Both the position numbers and the translations under genes were made by a program. From positions 124,001 to 188,000 of the forward strand of contig NZ_QOWE01000008.1 in the NCBI RefSeq assembly GCF_003334855.1: a stretch of DNA of 64,000 nt, in the 5' to 3' direction. The stretch is from Larkinella punicea. GTDB lineage: Bacteria; Bacteroidota; Bacteroidia; Cytophagales; Spirosomataceae. Below, in pieces: positions 27,147 to 34,709 of the stretch. The notes below the pieces were generated by a model, which did not search any database, was not told where the DNA came from, and saw only the letters and a list, made by a program, of their open reading frames with translations. Numbering within the stretch: the stretch's first letter is position 1; every line of letters starts with the position of its first letter.

Positions 27147-28025
27147 TCAGACCAGTTCAGCCGCACGACGGAACGCACCCGCGTGCTCTTTGACGAAATC
27201 CCCATACGAACGGGGCGCTCTTCCCAGCAGTTTCGTCAGCACATCGAGTTGATCCGCAGAGGCTTTCAGGCCTTGCGTCTGGAAAAGATCGTACATCTGA
27301 ACCCAGTCGTCTACCAACCAGCCCGGCAACCATTGTTTTGCCTGGGTGGCCCACGCCTTAAGGTCATTGCCCGCATATTGGACATCGTATCCGAGGTGTT
27401 CCGTCAGAATCCGGGCGGTGGATTCTCCCGTTAAAATTTCCGGCCCCGCCAACGGAATCCGCTGGCCGTCGTATTCATCCGTCAGCAGCACCCGGACCGT
27501 AGCCTCCGCAATGTCGCGCACATCGACCCGGCTCAACCCACCACTGCCGAAGGGCTGAGTATACAATCCGTAGTTCGTGATGCCTGCTTTGAAAAAGAAA
27601 TCGTTCTGGAAAAAGTTGTTGGGGCAAATGAAAACGTAATTCAACCCCGACCCCAGAATGGCTTTTTCAATGGCAATTTTCGTGTAAAAGTGGGGAATAT
27701 GCGCGCCTTCGTGAACGTTGTGAATGCTTTGGTACACGATTTTCTTTACACCAGCCCGCCGGGCAGCCGCCACGGCGTAGGAGCCCTGCGCGATTTCGGT
27801 ATGACTTTGGCGGTTGAGCAAAAAGACACGGTCGATGCCGTCAAACGCTTTGGGTAAAGTGGCGGGTTCGTCCAGATTACCGATGGCGGCTTCTACCCCT
27901 TCGGGCAACAAAGCGGCTTTTTCGGCGGAGGTGACCAGCACGCGGACGGCTTGCCGGTGGCGTAGAAGTTCGTTGACAATCGGGCTTCCGACGGTTCCCG
28001 TTCCGCCGATGACTAAGGTTTGCAT
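27147..28025 (-). CDS. NmrA-like NAD(P)-binding oxidoreductase/sensor (SDR superfamily)
   Basis: 292 aa atypical short-chain dehydrogenase. The N-terminal Rossmann motif GGTGTVGSPI is at 7-16, followed by VRVLVTSAEKAALLPEGVEA, which matches the NmrA/NAD(P)H-binding group in which an Arg or Thr after strand 2 selects NADPH. VYQSIHNVHEG replaces the SDR catalytic Tyr-x-x-x-Lys motif, as is usual in this group. Relatives include quinone oxidoreductase 2 (QorB) and redox sensors. The C-terminal region binds the small substrate and is not diagnostic. The upstream element CACCTTTG (minus strand) is one base from the -7 consensus. Confidence 0.85.
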   Translation of the reverse strand: MQTLVIGGTGTVGSPIVNELLRHRQAVRVLVTSAEKAALLPEGVEAAIGNLDEPATLPKAFDGIDRVFLLNRQSHTEIAQGSYAVAAARRAGVKKIVYQSIHNVHEGAHIPHFYTKIAIEKAILGSGLNYVFICPNNFFQNDFFFKAGITNYGLYTQPFGSGGLSRVDVRDIAEATVRVLLTDEYDGQRIPLAGPEILTGESTARILTEHLGYDVQYAGNDLKAWATQAKQWLPGWLVDDWVQMYDLFQTQGLKASADQLDVLTKLLGRAPRSYGDFVKEHAGAFRRAAELV

Positions 28026-28209
28026 GTTGTTTGGTTTGTGTTGTTTACGGTTTCAAAGGTGGGCGGTTTTGCCCGCCATCCCAATCAGCAAACCCACGAA
28101 ACGGAAAAAGCCGGGGTTGAAGCGTCTCCTCTCCCGGCTCGATAGCCCAAATACATCCCTATCGGATCGAAATTAAAAAGGTTAGCTGGCACAAGCGAAT
28201 GCTTCACCG

Positions 28210-28217
28210 TACCTTTG
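28210..28217 (+). promoter_or_regulatory. Bacteroidota -7 element giving a near-leaderless transcript
   Basis: TACCTTTG is an exact match to the Bacteroidota -7 consensus TAnnTTTG and ends 4 nt before the ATG of the EamA gene. A start site at the usual distance would fall at or next to the start codon, so the mRNA would be leaderless or nearly so. No clear -33 TTTG box is seen at the usual spacing, which lowers confidence. Confidence 0.45.
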
Positions 28218-28221
28218 CGGC

Positions 28222-29091
28222 ATGAAATTTCTCCTGCCCGGCCTGCTGTTTGCCGCTTTGTGGGCCTCCGCTTCTGCTGCCACTAAATTTGGTGTCCTGT
28301 CTGCCGATCCGCTCATCCTGGCCAACGTCCGATTCCTGATTGCCGGGCCATTGATGCTCCTCGTAGCCCACGGTCTTCAACGCAAATCGCTCCCCAACCG
28401 CACCGAATTCGGTCGTTTAACGGTCTTTGCCCTGATGAACACCACCATCTACCTCGGTGCTTTCGTGCTGGCCATCAAACAGGTTTCTGCCGGCATTGGC
28501 AGCCTGTCGACGGCCACCAGTCCGCTGTTCATCACGCTGCTTTCTGCCGTCTGGCTAAGTCGCCCCATCCGCTGGTACGAAGTCGCCGGGATTGTGTTCG
28601 GCATGGCGGGGGTTTGGGTGGTCACTTACCCGCTTCTCCAGAACAGCTTTGCCACCATTCCGGGATTATTGATTCTGTTAGGTGGTATGGTTTCGGTGTC
28701 GGCAGCAACGGTCTATTACGCCCGCTTTACCTGGACGCTCCCGAGTCTGGTCATCAATGGCTGGCAGGTGCTGATTGGCGGTTTGTTGCTGCTGCCTTTC
28801 ACGCTTCTTTTCGCCGACTTCGGCCAGTCGCATTTCGACGCCCGGTTTTGGTGGTCCATTTTCTGGCTGATCATTCCGGTTTCCGTCGTTGCTCTGCAAC
28901 TCTGGTTCTATCTCGTCCGGCAGGATGCCGTTCAGGCGTCGCTCTGGCTATTCCTTTGCCCGATTTTCGGTTTCGGTTATGCCGCCGTTCTGCTGGACGA
29001 ACCCCTCTCCATTTACACCTTAATCGGCACGGTACTGGTATTAATAGGCCTCTACCTGGGACAGCGCGACAAGTTCAAAAAGCGGCCCTGA
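28222..29091 (+). CDS. EamA/DMT family transporter
   Basis: 289 aa with ten hydrophobic segments in two EamA repeats (about 5-135 and 145-285). Typical features are the N-terminal helix ALWASASAATKFGVL, the end of the first repeat (GMAGVWVVTYP), and the end of the second, YAAVLLDEPLSIYTLIGTVL followed by the short basic tail RDKFKKRP. Members of the drug/metabolite transporter superfamily export amino acids, nucleobases or other metabolites across the inner membrane; substrate cannot be assigned. It is monocistronic and convergent with the M56-POTRA gene, 30 nt away. Confidence 0.88.
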   Translation: MKFLLPGLLFAALWASASAATKFGVLSADPLILANVRFLIAGPLMLLVAHGLQRKSLPNRTEFGRLTVFALMNTTIYLGAFVLAIKQVSAGIGSLSTATSPLFITLLSAVWLSRPIRWYEVAGIVFGMAGVWVVTYPLLQNSFATIPGLLILLGGMVSVSAATVYYARFTWTLPSLVINGWQVLIGGLLLLPFTLLFADFGQSHFDARFWWSIFWLIIPVSVVALQLWFYLVRQDAVQASLWLFLCPIFGFGYAAVLLDEPLSIYTLIGTVLVLIGLYLGQRDKFKKRP

Positions 29092-29121
29092 CAGCGATCG
29101 CTGCCCGGTCAGCGGCCGCTG

Positions 29122-30558
29122 TCAGGGTTTCCGATCAAGCACATACACCAGATCAACGGTTTTCAGTTCAGGATTTGGAACGGGATTGATGCCGATCTTT
29201 TTCGGATTGAAATAGCCCGATTCTGCCAATTTTTGCTGGGATTTCAACAATTTCGAACGATTAAACAATTCGCCTAGCCGAATCGCAATCAATTCATGTA
29301 TCTGCGCTTCCGTTACGTCCTTATTTCCTTTGAAAGTGATCTTCCCAATGGTTACCGGGGAACCTTCAAAAACCGTCAGAATCAGATTGACCACATTACC
29401 CGACCGGCTTTCCTGAACATCCACGTTGAAATACAGATAGCCTTTGTCCATATACAGAGACGCAACATCGGTTCCCACCGCATCGAAAAACCGCTTTTTA
29501 AAGTGTTCTTTATTATACAAATCGCCTTCGCGTACGCCTAGGATTTGGGTCAGTTTTTCCGCTGAATAAACCGTATTTCCCTTCCAGAGAATGGTTCCAA
29601 TTGGAATTCCCGTAGCCGGTTTTTCAGCTTCCGTTACCGTTCTTGTCCGGCTATTGAAAGGTTGTAAAAAAGAGCACAAAACCAGAGTGAGTACCAGGAG
29701 CGGTAGAACAATTAAAAAAGTGAGTTTTTGTATGGGACGGGAGCGGGTTTGGGTGAGCATCTGAATGCGCTGAAAAATCTGTTTATTCGAGAACGTATTC
29801 AGGATTGGAATGAAAGAAGGCTGGGTAGTCAGTTTTAGGAGCAAATAACCGTACATTCTGACGTTGTTGTTCGCTCGCGTAACCACCTCATCAACAATAT
29901 ATTCGTGAACCTGTCGAATGGACACACTCAAGTAGGTCACGATGGGATTGAACCAGAAAACAATTCCCGCCAGCTCATAGAGGAGTACATCGAGCGAGTG
30001 TCGCTGTCTGACATGTACCTCCTCATGTTGCAGAACCTGCTCCTGCTCTTCGTGCGTCAAAGCAGAAATGCCTGAGTGTAGAAAGATGCAATTCAGAAAC
30101 GAGAAAGTAGGCCAACGCGATTGAATGAAAACCCGGCAAGACGCACGGTTCCAGATCGGCTGGCCCGGCGGAATCAGCTTGAAAATAGTTTTCAGGTTTT
30201 GGGCAAAATGCCATGTTTTATACAAACAACCGACCAGATACAAAGTCAGCAGAAGATACTCCCAAAACGGCGAAGACAAGGTGGTTGAAGTCGTATCGCG
30301 AGTAGGAAGAAAAGCATTGACGGATCGTTTCGACCAGTTAAGCGGTAGGCTAGATATTACGCCCGGATCTGCTTCCTCATTGAACAAGCCCGTAGAAAGC
30401 AGTACGGGTATGGCCAGGCTAAGCAAAAGGCTGCCGAGTAAATAGACGCGGTTCCATTGAAAATACGTCAGACGGCACAAAAAGAGCCGATAAACGAGTG
30501 CGCAGGTTGAAATGGCCACCGATGATTGAACCAGGTATAGAAAGAAATTAGTCAGCAT
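29122..30558 (-). CDS. BlaR1-like M56 membrane metallopeptidase fused to two BamA-like POTRA domains
   Basis: 478 aa from ATG 30558; an in-frame upstream ATG at 30615 lies inside blaI and is not preferred. Helices 1-4 and an M56 zinc-peptidase domain occupy about 1-297, with HEEVH at 178-182 and the distal HEYIVDEV (Glu ligand). After the last membrane helix (about 278-297), residues 319-478 are two POTRA-like units, ILWKGNTVYSAEKLTQILG with DLYNKEHFKKR and LYMDKGYLYFNVDV, then ITFKGNKDVTEAQIHELIA with FNRSKLLKSQQKL and ESGYFNP. These match the last POTRA domains of BamA. The overlap of 11 nt with the BlaI gene indicates one operon. In BlaR1 the outer domain binds beta-lactams; here the sensor would be POTRA. 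Confidence 0.85.
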   Translation of the reverse strand: MLTNFFLYLVQSSVAISTCALVYRLFLCRLTYFQWNRVYLLGSLLLSLAIPVLLSTGLFNEEADPGVISSLPLNWSKRSVNAFLPTRDTTSTTLSSPFWEYLLLTLYLVGCLYKTWHFAQNLKTIFKLIPPGQPIWNRASCRVFIQSRWPTFSFLNCIFLHSGISALTHEEQEQVLQHEEVHVRQRHSLDVLLYELAGIVFWFNPIVTYLSVSIRQVHEYIVDEVVTRANNNVRMYGYLLLKLTTQPSFIPILNTFSNKQIFQRIQMLTQTRSRPIQKLTFLIVLPLLVLTLVLCSFLQPFNSRTRTVTEAEKPATGIPIGTILWKGNTVYSAEKLTQILGVREGDLYNKEHFKKRFFDAVGTDVASLYMDKGYLYFNVDVQESRSGNVVNLILTVFEGSPVTIGKITFKGNKDVTEAQIHELIAIRLGELFNRSKLLKSQQKLAESGYFNPKKIGINPVPNPELKTVDLVYVLDRKP

Positions 30559-30937
30559 GGCGAGTCTTTGTGGAAGCCGTGTTCTCTGGTCCAAGTAAAT
30601 CCACAATACGCTCAATCTCTTCCGGACTCAGCTTTTCCTCGTTCACCATAAACGACACGACCTTTTCCGGCGATCCTTCAAAATAATTCATCAGGAAATT
30701 TTTGAAGGTGAATTTCCGATACGCCAATTTTGAAATCAACGGAAAATATTCGTGCGTTTTCCCGTAGGCTTTGTGCCCCACAAATCCCTTTTTCTCCAGA
30801 ATGCGGATGAGCGACGAGATGGTGTTGTAAGGCGGTTTGGGGTTGGGCATGCCGTCGATGACATCCTTGACAAATCCTTTTTTGATGTTCCACAGAATCT
30901 GCATCACCTTCTCTTCCGTTTTGGTCAGTTGTTCCAT
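30548..30937 (-). CDS. BlaI/MecI-family transcriptional repressor
   Basis: 129 aa. N-terminal winged helix (MEQLTKTEEKVMQILW, VKDVIDGMPNPKPPYNTISS recognition region, ILEKKGFVGHKAYGKTHEYF) and C-terminal dimerisation helices (LMNYFEGSPEKVVSFMV, LSPEEIERIVDLL). Family members repress their own operon and are cleaved or released after the partner M56 protease receives a signal. The partner overlaps this gene by 11 nt downstream. Two near-palindromic sites in the promoter (30964-30993) are the likely operators. There is no beta-lactamase gene nearby. Confidence 0.93.
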   Translation of the reverse strand: MEQLTKTEEKVMQILWNIKKGFVKDVIDGMPNPKPPYNTISSLIRILEKKGFVGHKAYGKTHEYFPLISKLAYRKFTFKNFLMNYFEGSPEKVVSFMVNEEKLSPEEIERIVDLLGPENTASTKTRHAD

Positions 30938-31247
30938 GCACCAAAAATAAAACGTATTTTGCAGTTATACAACTTATTTTCCAGTTATATAACGTTAAAA
31001 TACGTTAAAAGCTTCAAAACCGGAGTTTCAAGGTAGAAAAGAAAGGAAAAACCAGCGAAAAAAGGCCTGAAAAACGCATTGGTAAGAAGTGTTTTTTTGT
31101 CAGCGAAAACCGACTTTTTGGGCAGCCATTCACTGCTCATTATAAAGGCTGAAAAATATATTTTAATATACTGATTATTAGGTAATTAAACTCATAAAAT
31201 AATTCCCGTTACGTGAACATTGCCAGCGGCTTTTATGTTCTTATTAT
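30938..31247. promoter_or_regulatory. Divergent promoter region with paired BlaI-operator candidates
   Basis: GTTATACAAC (30964-30973) and the perfect palindrome GTTATATAAC (30984-30993) start exactly 20 bp apart, two helical turns, 30-60 nt upstream of the BlaI gene. On the minus strand TACGTTTT is a near match to the -7 element and lies between the sites and the start codon. The other 250 nt of this 310-nt gap are A/T-rich, lead into the gene at 31248, and show no further element I can name. Confidence 0.55.
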
Positions 31248-32300
31248 ATGAACGAGAACACAGAAAAATTGACGACTCAAGAGGGTAAACTGGTGTCGTT
31301 TGTGCCAGCTCAGCCCGTAGACGAAACCTGGCGGAAATCGATTCCGGCGCAGGTGTTTCTAAACCATTTCTTCGCGATTGATTTTCACATTCAACGGCAA
31401 GATGACCTGTTCGATCTGCGTCGTCTTCCGCTGTTTCAGGACTTTACCCCCGCCATTTCCGACGAACAGCGCAAGGCATTGGAAAAATTACTTCTGAATA
31501 GCTGGAGTGCCGAATATGCGCTCCGGATCACCCCGGTGGTGAATGACAACCAGTATTTGCAAAGTTCGCTGCACTGGACGTTCCCGCAGGCCTATTACAG
31601 CGTTTTGTTCAGCGTACGGGCTTTCCTGCACACGATGGGAGAACCGGCCAGCAATGAGGAGATCATTCGCCGGCGCATCGGAAACATGGTCGTACGGGGC
31701 TATTATCCGTCGTCAGTGGGTTTCTACGCATCCGGCCCCTTGAATGGCTACCGGACCATGCGGTTGCCGCTGGCCAAGTTCGACATTGCCAAACCGGATT
31801 TGACGCTGCCTTCGCGCGAGTCGGCCGCCCAGATCGAGATTGCCCAGTTTCTGAAAACCTCCCGCGACCGGCGCATCAAAGCCCTGCGTCAGGCGATTCA
31901 GAATAATCCCAAAACCGCGCTGCGGAGTGCGCGGACGGGCAAGGTGCTGCAAAAATTCGGCGTTGACCAATACAAGCAATTGGGGAAACAGATTGGCTAC
32001 ACGACCTATTTCGATGCGCTGAGCCGGCTGCGGATTTCGTCGAGCAACCGTGAAATCGAGCGGTTTGTCGAATCGGAGATCGATGTTCGGTTGTTTCACG
32101 AAAGCCTGGTCAACATCGTGTCACACATCAACGCCGTTCACGAAGCCTACATTGCCAAAGCACTCGGTATTCAGGGATATAAAAACTTGATTGCCAAGCT
32201 GCCCTCCTACCTTCAGGAAGGGTTCCTGCGCGATCGGCTGAACACGGTTATCGAACCGATGCTGCGCCCTGAACATCAGGAACTGCGCATTGCAGCGTAA
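31248..32300 (+). CDS. Hypothetical protein, unknown function
   Basis: 350 aa, no signal peptide or membrane helix, so cytoplasmic. I do not recognise the family. The N-terminal half has aromatic-rich segments (VFLNHFFAIDFHIQRQDD, SSLHWTFPQAYYSVLFSV) and the C-terminal half is helical and basic (SRDRRIKALRQAIQNN, then SRLRISSSNREIERFVE). The conserved-looking core HEALVN-like HESLVNIVSHINAVHEAYI and RIGNMVVRGYYPSSVGFY suggest a folded globular protein rather than a chance frame. It is single, with an A/T-rich leader and a strong inverted repeat after the stop. Confidence 0.75.
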   Translation: MNENTEKLTTQEGKLVSFVPAQPVDETWRKSIPAQVFLNHFFAIDFHIQRQDDLFDLRRLPLFQDFTPAISDEQRKALEKLLLNSWSAEYALRITPVVNDNQYLQSSLHWTFPQAYYSVLFSVRAFLHTMGEPASNEEIIRRRIGNMVVRGYYPSSVGFYASGPLNGYRTMRLPLAKFDIAKPDLTLPSRESAAQIEIAQFLKTSRDRRIKALRQAIQNNPKTALRSARTGKVLQKFGVDQYKQLGKQIGYTTYFDALSRLRISSSNREIERFVESEIDVRLFHESLVNIVSHINAVHEAYIAKALGIQGYKNLIAKLPSYLQEGFLRDRLNTVIEPMLRPEHQELRIAA

Positions 32301-32310
32301 AATTTCAGAT

Positions 32311-32403
32311 AATCATAAATGTAAAATGATGAATGATAAATGTAAAAGTGTTGGCTTCACATCCCCTTTTACATTTATCATTCATCATTTTACATTTATG
32401 ATT
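32311..32403. repeat. Inverted repeat with 38-bp perfect arms of low-complexity sequence
   Basis: Left arm 32311-32348 and right arm 32366-32403 are exact reverse complements over 38 bp; the arms are built of TAAATGTAAAA and ATGATGAATGA words. It lies between convergent genes (stops at 32300 and 32412), so it may serve as a two-way terminator. Its arm sequence is unlike the other repeats in the window. Confidence 0.85.
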
Positions 32404-32411
32404 GCTTTCTT

Positions 32412-32975
32412 TTATTTCCCTTCCAGATACAATCGGCATTTCTCCAGATACTGACCAACGGGCGGCATTTCCACTTCCGTTTCCTTGGCCAGTTCATCCC
32501 AGCCGCGAACCTGCAAAATGCCCCGGAAATAGGGATTGGCTTCAAATGCCTGGGCCTCTTCCGCCGACATCGGCCCGCCCTGAAATTCCAGCGTTTTCAG
32601 ACTGGCTTCCGAGAGCTTGTTGAAATATGCGGGATTTTTATACGTCAGATACCGCTTTGCATTAACGTGGTGTTCAATCAGTTGGGCCACTTTCTCCGAA
32701 AAACCGCGTTCCCGCAGCCAGTCCGCGCCCAGCTTTTCATGATCGACACGACCGTAGTCATCCATATGGTCTTCCGCCAGATCCGACGGCAGCAGATGAC
32801 CAATATCGTGCAGAAAAGCCGCAATGATCGTTTCATCGTCGGCCCCGGCCCGCTCGGCCAGCATCGCCGATTGCAGCATGTGTTCCAGTTGCGAAACGGG
32901 CTCCCCGTAATAATCATCCGATCCATGCTGATCAAACAGTTCGGTGATTTCAGTAATCGTCTGCTCGGTTGTCAT
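32412..32975 (-). CDS. PhnZ-like HD-domain protein (putative phosphonate-cleaving oxygenase)
   Basis: 187 aa, single HD domain. Metal ligands of the HD fold are visible: His32, LHDIGH with His56/Asp57 and His60, His79 and the EHHVNAKRYL segment (His102/103, Lys107). The opening DYYGEPVSQLEHMLQ (Tyr22/23, Glu25) matches the Tyr and Glu of PhnZ that move on substrate binding, and LEFQGGPMSAEEA and RGWDELAKE also fit PhnZ/TmpB. These enzymes use a mixed-valence di-iron site and O2 to cleave the C-P bond of 2-amino-1-hydroxyethylphosphonate or its trimethyl form. The hydroxylating partner (PhnY/TmpA) is not seen here, so a phosphohydrolase role remains possible. It is the last gene of a minus-strand SusC-SusD run. 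Confidence 0.78.
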   Translation of the reverse strand: MTTEQTITEITELFDQHGSDDYYGEPVSQLEHMLQSAMLAERAGADDETIIAAFLHDIGHLLPSDLAEDHMDDYGRVDHEKLGADWLRERGFSEKVAQLIEHHVNAKRYLTYKNPAYFNKLSEASLKTLEFQGGPMSAEEAQAFEANPYFRGILQVRGWDELAKETEVEMPPVGQYLEKCRLYLEGK

Positions 32976-32980
32976 CTTTT

Positions 32981-33070
32981 GAATGAGTGAATGAGTGAAT
33001 GATAGAATGAGTGAATAACCTGCCGGATTCCTAGCAACCTATTCACTCATTCTATCATTCATTCATTCGA
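32981..33070. repeat. Inverted repeat of GAATGAGT/ATTCACTC words
   Basis: The arms pair over about 31 bp with one mismatch (core TGAATGATAGAATGAGTGAA). The left arm is itself a near-tandem of GAATGAGT. It lies between the SusD stop (33077) and the HD-oxygenase start (32975) inside a co-directional unit, so it may attenuate or process the transcript rather than end it. Confidence 0.75.
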
Positions 33071-33076
33071 AATTGG

Positions 33077-34558
33077 TTATTTGTCCCACCACACAGCGGT
33101 GTTGATATCGTTAACGCCCTGGCGGGCGATGGCTTCTTCGACGGAGGCTTTGTTCAGGTTCAGTTCCGAACTCGGATACGGAAACCGGACCGGAACCTTG
33201 TTGCCGTTCAGATTCGACGGCCCCGGGGTAATGGTGGGATAACCCGTCCGGCGCCAGTCGAACCACCCTTCCAGACCGCTGTAAAATAACGCAATCCATT
33301 TCTGAGTTCCAATCAATTCGAGGGCTTTTGCGTCATTGAAAGCCACATTCGCCTGGGCCAGATAACCCGCCGGAACTTCCAGACCGTAATAGGCGAAGGA
33401 TGCCGTGATGCCTTTTTCGTAGTAGCTTTTCGCATCGCCGGTTATCAGTTTTTTCTGGGCGGCTTCGGCCAGAATGAACTGCAGTTCGGCGTAAGTCATG
33501 ATAATGCCCTTGGCAATGTTCAGGTTGGCTTCGGTCGGCGTACCAAAACCATCGATGTAATACGTGGCGCCAACCCGCGAAACGTTCTGAGCACCACCAT
33601 TATAGGTCAGCGCCGAGTTGTCGTCCAGACCATTCGGCACACCGACATAGGCTGGCTTTCCGGCGGCTACCGACGCCACCGTCGGGCGGGCAAAAACCGC
33701 CAGACGCGTATCATTCAACTGGGTCAGTCTGTCACCCAGCGTTTTGCTCAGCCGAAACTCATCGAACGAACCCACCCGCGCGGTGTAAAGCGGAAACTGA
33801 TTCGGAACCGTCGGCAAATAGCGTAAAGCCGCGTTGTCCGTGTTGCTCGTAAAAACCGGCGTTGCCGTCGGGTTGCTCACAATCGCCTGCAAATCCGCCT
33901 TGATGTCGCGCTTGTTTGAAATCCGCATCAGATACCGCACCCGGAGCGAATTGGCCATTTTCTTCCATTTCGTCACATCCCCGCCGAACAGAATGTCGCC
34001 ATTGACAACGCCGTTTTCCGGGGCCAGCAACGCACTGGCATCGGCCAGATCTTTCAGAATCCCGTTGTAAATCGTTTCCTGGGTGTCGTATTTCGGAAAA
34101 TAGGCCATGTCTTTGCCTTTGGTGGCTTCCGTATAGGGCGCATCGCCGTAGGCATCCGTCACCAGCGACATCATCCACGACTTCATCACCAGCGCGATGC
34201 CCTGGTAGTTCTTCTGAACCGGCGTCGTACTGGATGCGATGTTGTACATATTCTGCACTTCCCGAAGCGTCGAATACGTGGTGTTCCAGATCCCGTTCTG
34301 TTCACCCCACAGATACCGGTCTTCGTTTACAAACTGAATTTTGGCCGTATACTGCATCACGCTGTTGCCAATGCCCCAGGCCGTTCCCATGTTCTCGTTG
34401 ACCGTCGACCGGATGATGTTCGGCAGCAGCAGATCCGCCGTGACGGTATTCGGAACGTTGGGGTTGGTATTGATCTCTTCAAACTCGTTGTCGCAGGACG
34501 TGCTGCCGACAATCAGCAGGGTCAGGCAGGCGACTAATTTTAGATATGTTCTTTTCAT
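33077..34558 (-). CDS. SusD/RagB-family outer-membrane lipoprotein
   Basis: 493 aa from ATG 34558 (MKRTYLKLVACLTLLIVGS), ending in a lipobox TSC with Cys23; an in-frame ATG 27 nt upstream is less likely because it would displace the signal peptide. The mature chain has the SusD-like TPR fold: DNEFEEINTNPNVPN, SVMQYTAKIQFVNEDRYLW, the central helices ANSLRVRYLMRISNK, and C-terminal GLEGWFDWRRTGYPTITPG. It caps its SusC barrel and captures ligand at the cell surface. SusC lies upstream on the same strand, with an imperfect inverted repeat (34569-34700) between them. No glycoside hydrolase or peptidase is adjacent, so the ligand is not predictable from carbohydrate context. Confidence 0.93.
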   Translation of the reverse strand: MKRTYLKLVACLTLLIVGSTSCDNEFEEINTNPNVPNTVTADLLLPNIIRSTVNENMGTAWGIGNSVMQYTAKIQFVNEDRYLWGEQNGIWNTTYSTLREVQNMYNIASSTTPVQKNYQGIALVMKSWMMSLVTDAYGDAPYTEATKGKDMAYFPKYDTQETIYNGILKDLADASALLAPENGVVNGDILFGGDVTKWKKMANSLRVRYLMRISNKRDIKADLQAIVSNPTATPVFTSNTDNAALRYLPTVPNQFPLYTARVGSFDEFRLSKTLGDRLTQLNDTRLAVFARPTVASVAAGKPAYVGVPNGLDDNSALTYNGGAQNVSRVGATYYIDGFGTPTEANLNIAKGIIMTYAELQFILAEAAQKKLITGDAKSYYEKGITASFAYYGLEVPAGYLAQANVAFNDAKALELIGTQKWIALFYSGLEGWFDWRRTGYPTITPGPSNLNGNKVPVRFPYPSSELNLNKASVEEAIARQGVNDINTAVWWDK

Positions 34559-34568
34559 AAGAATGTTA

Positions 34569-34700
34569 TGGTTGAATGGCTGCATGGTTTTAATGGCTGG
34601 ATGGTCAAATGGTTAGAATGGTTAAATGGCTACCGGAATCGTAAACTATCCAACCATTTTTAACCATCTTAACCATCTAACCATTTTTAACCATCTAACC
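34569..34700. repeat. Imperfect inverted repeat of ATGGTTAAATGG / CCATTTTTAACCAT words
   Basis: The left side (about 34569-34630) repeats ATGG-TT/AATGG words; the right side (about 34653-34700) repeats AACCATCT and AACCATTTTT, its complement. The arms pair in several registers instead of one. It lies between SusC and SusD on the minus strand. Confidence 0.65.
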
Positions 34701-34709
34701 TTGAACAGC

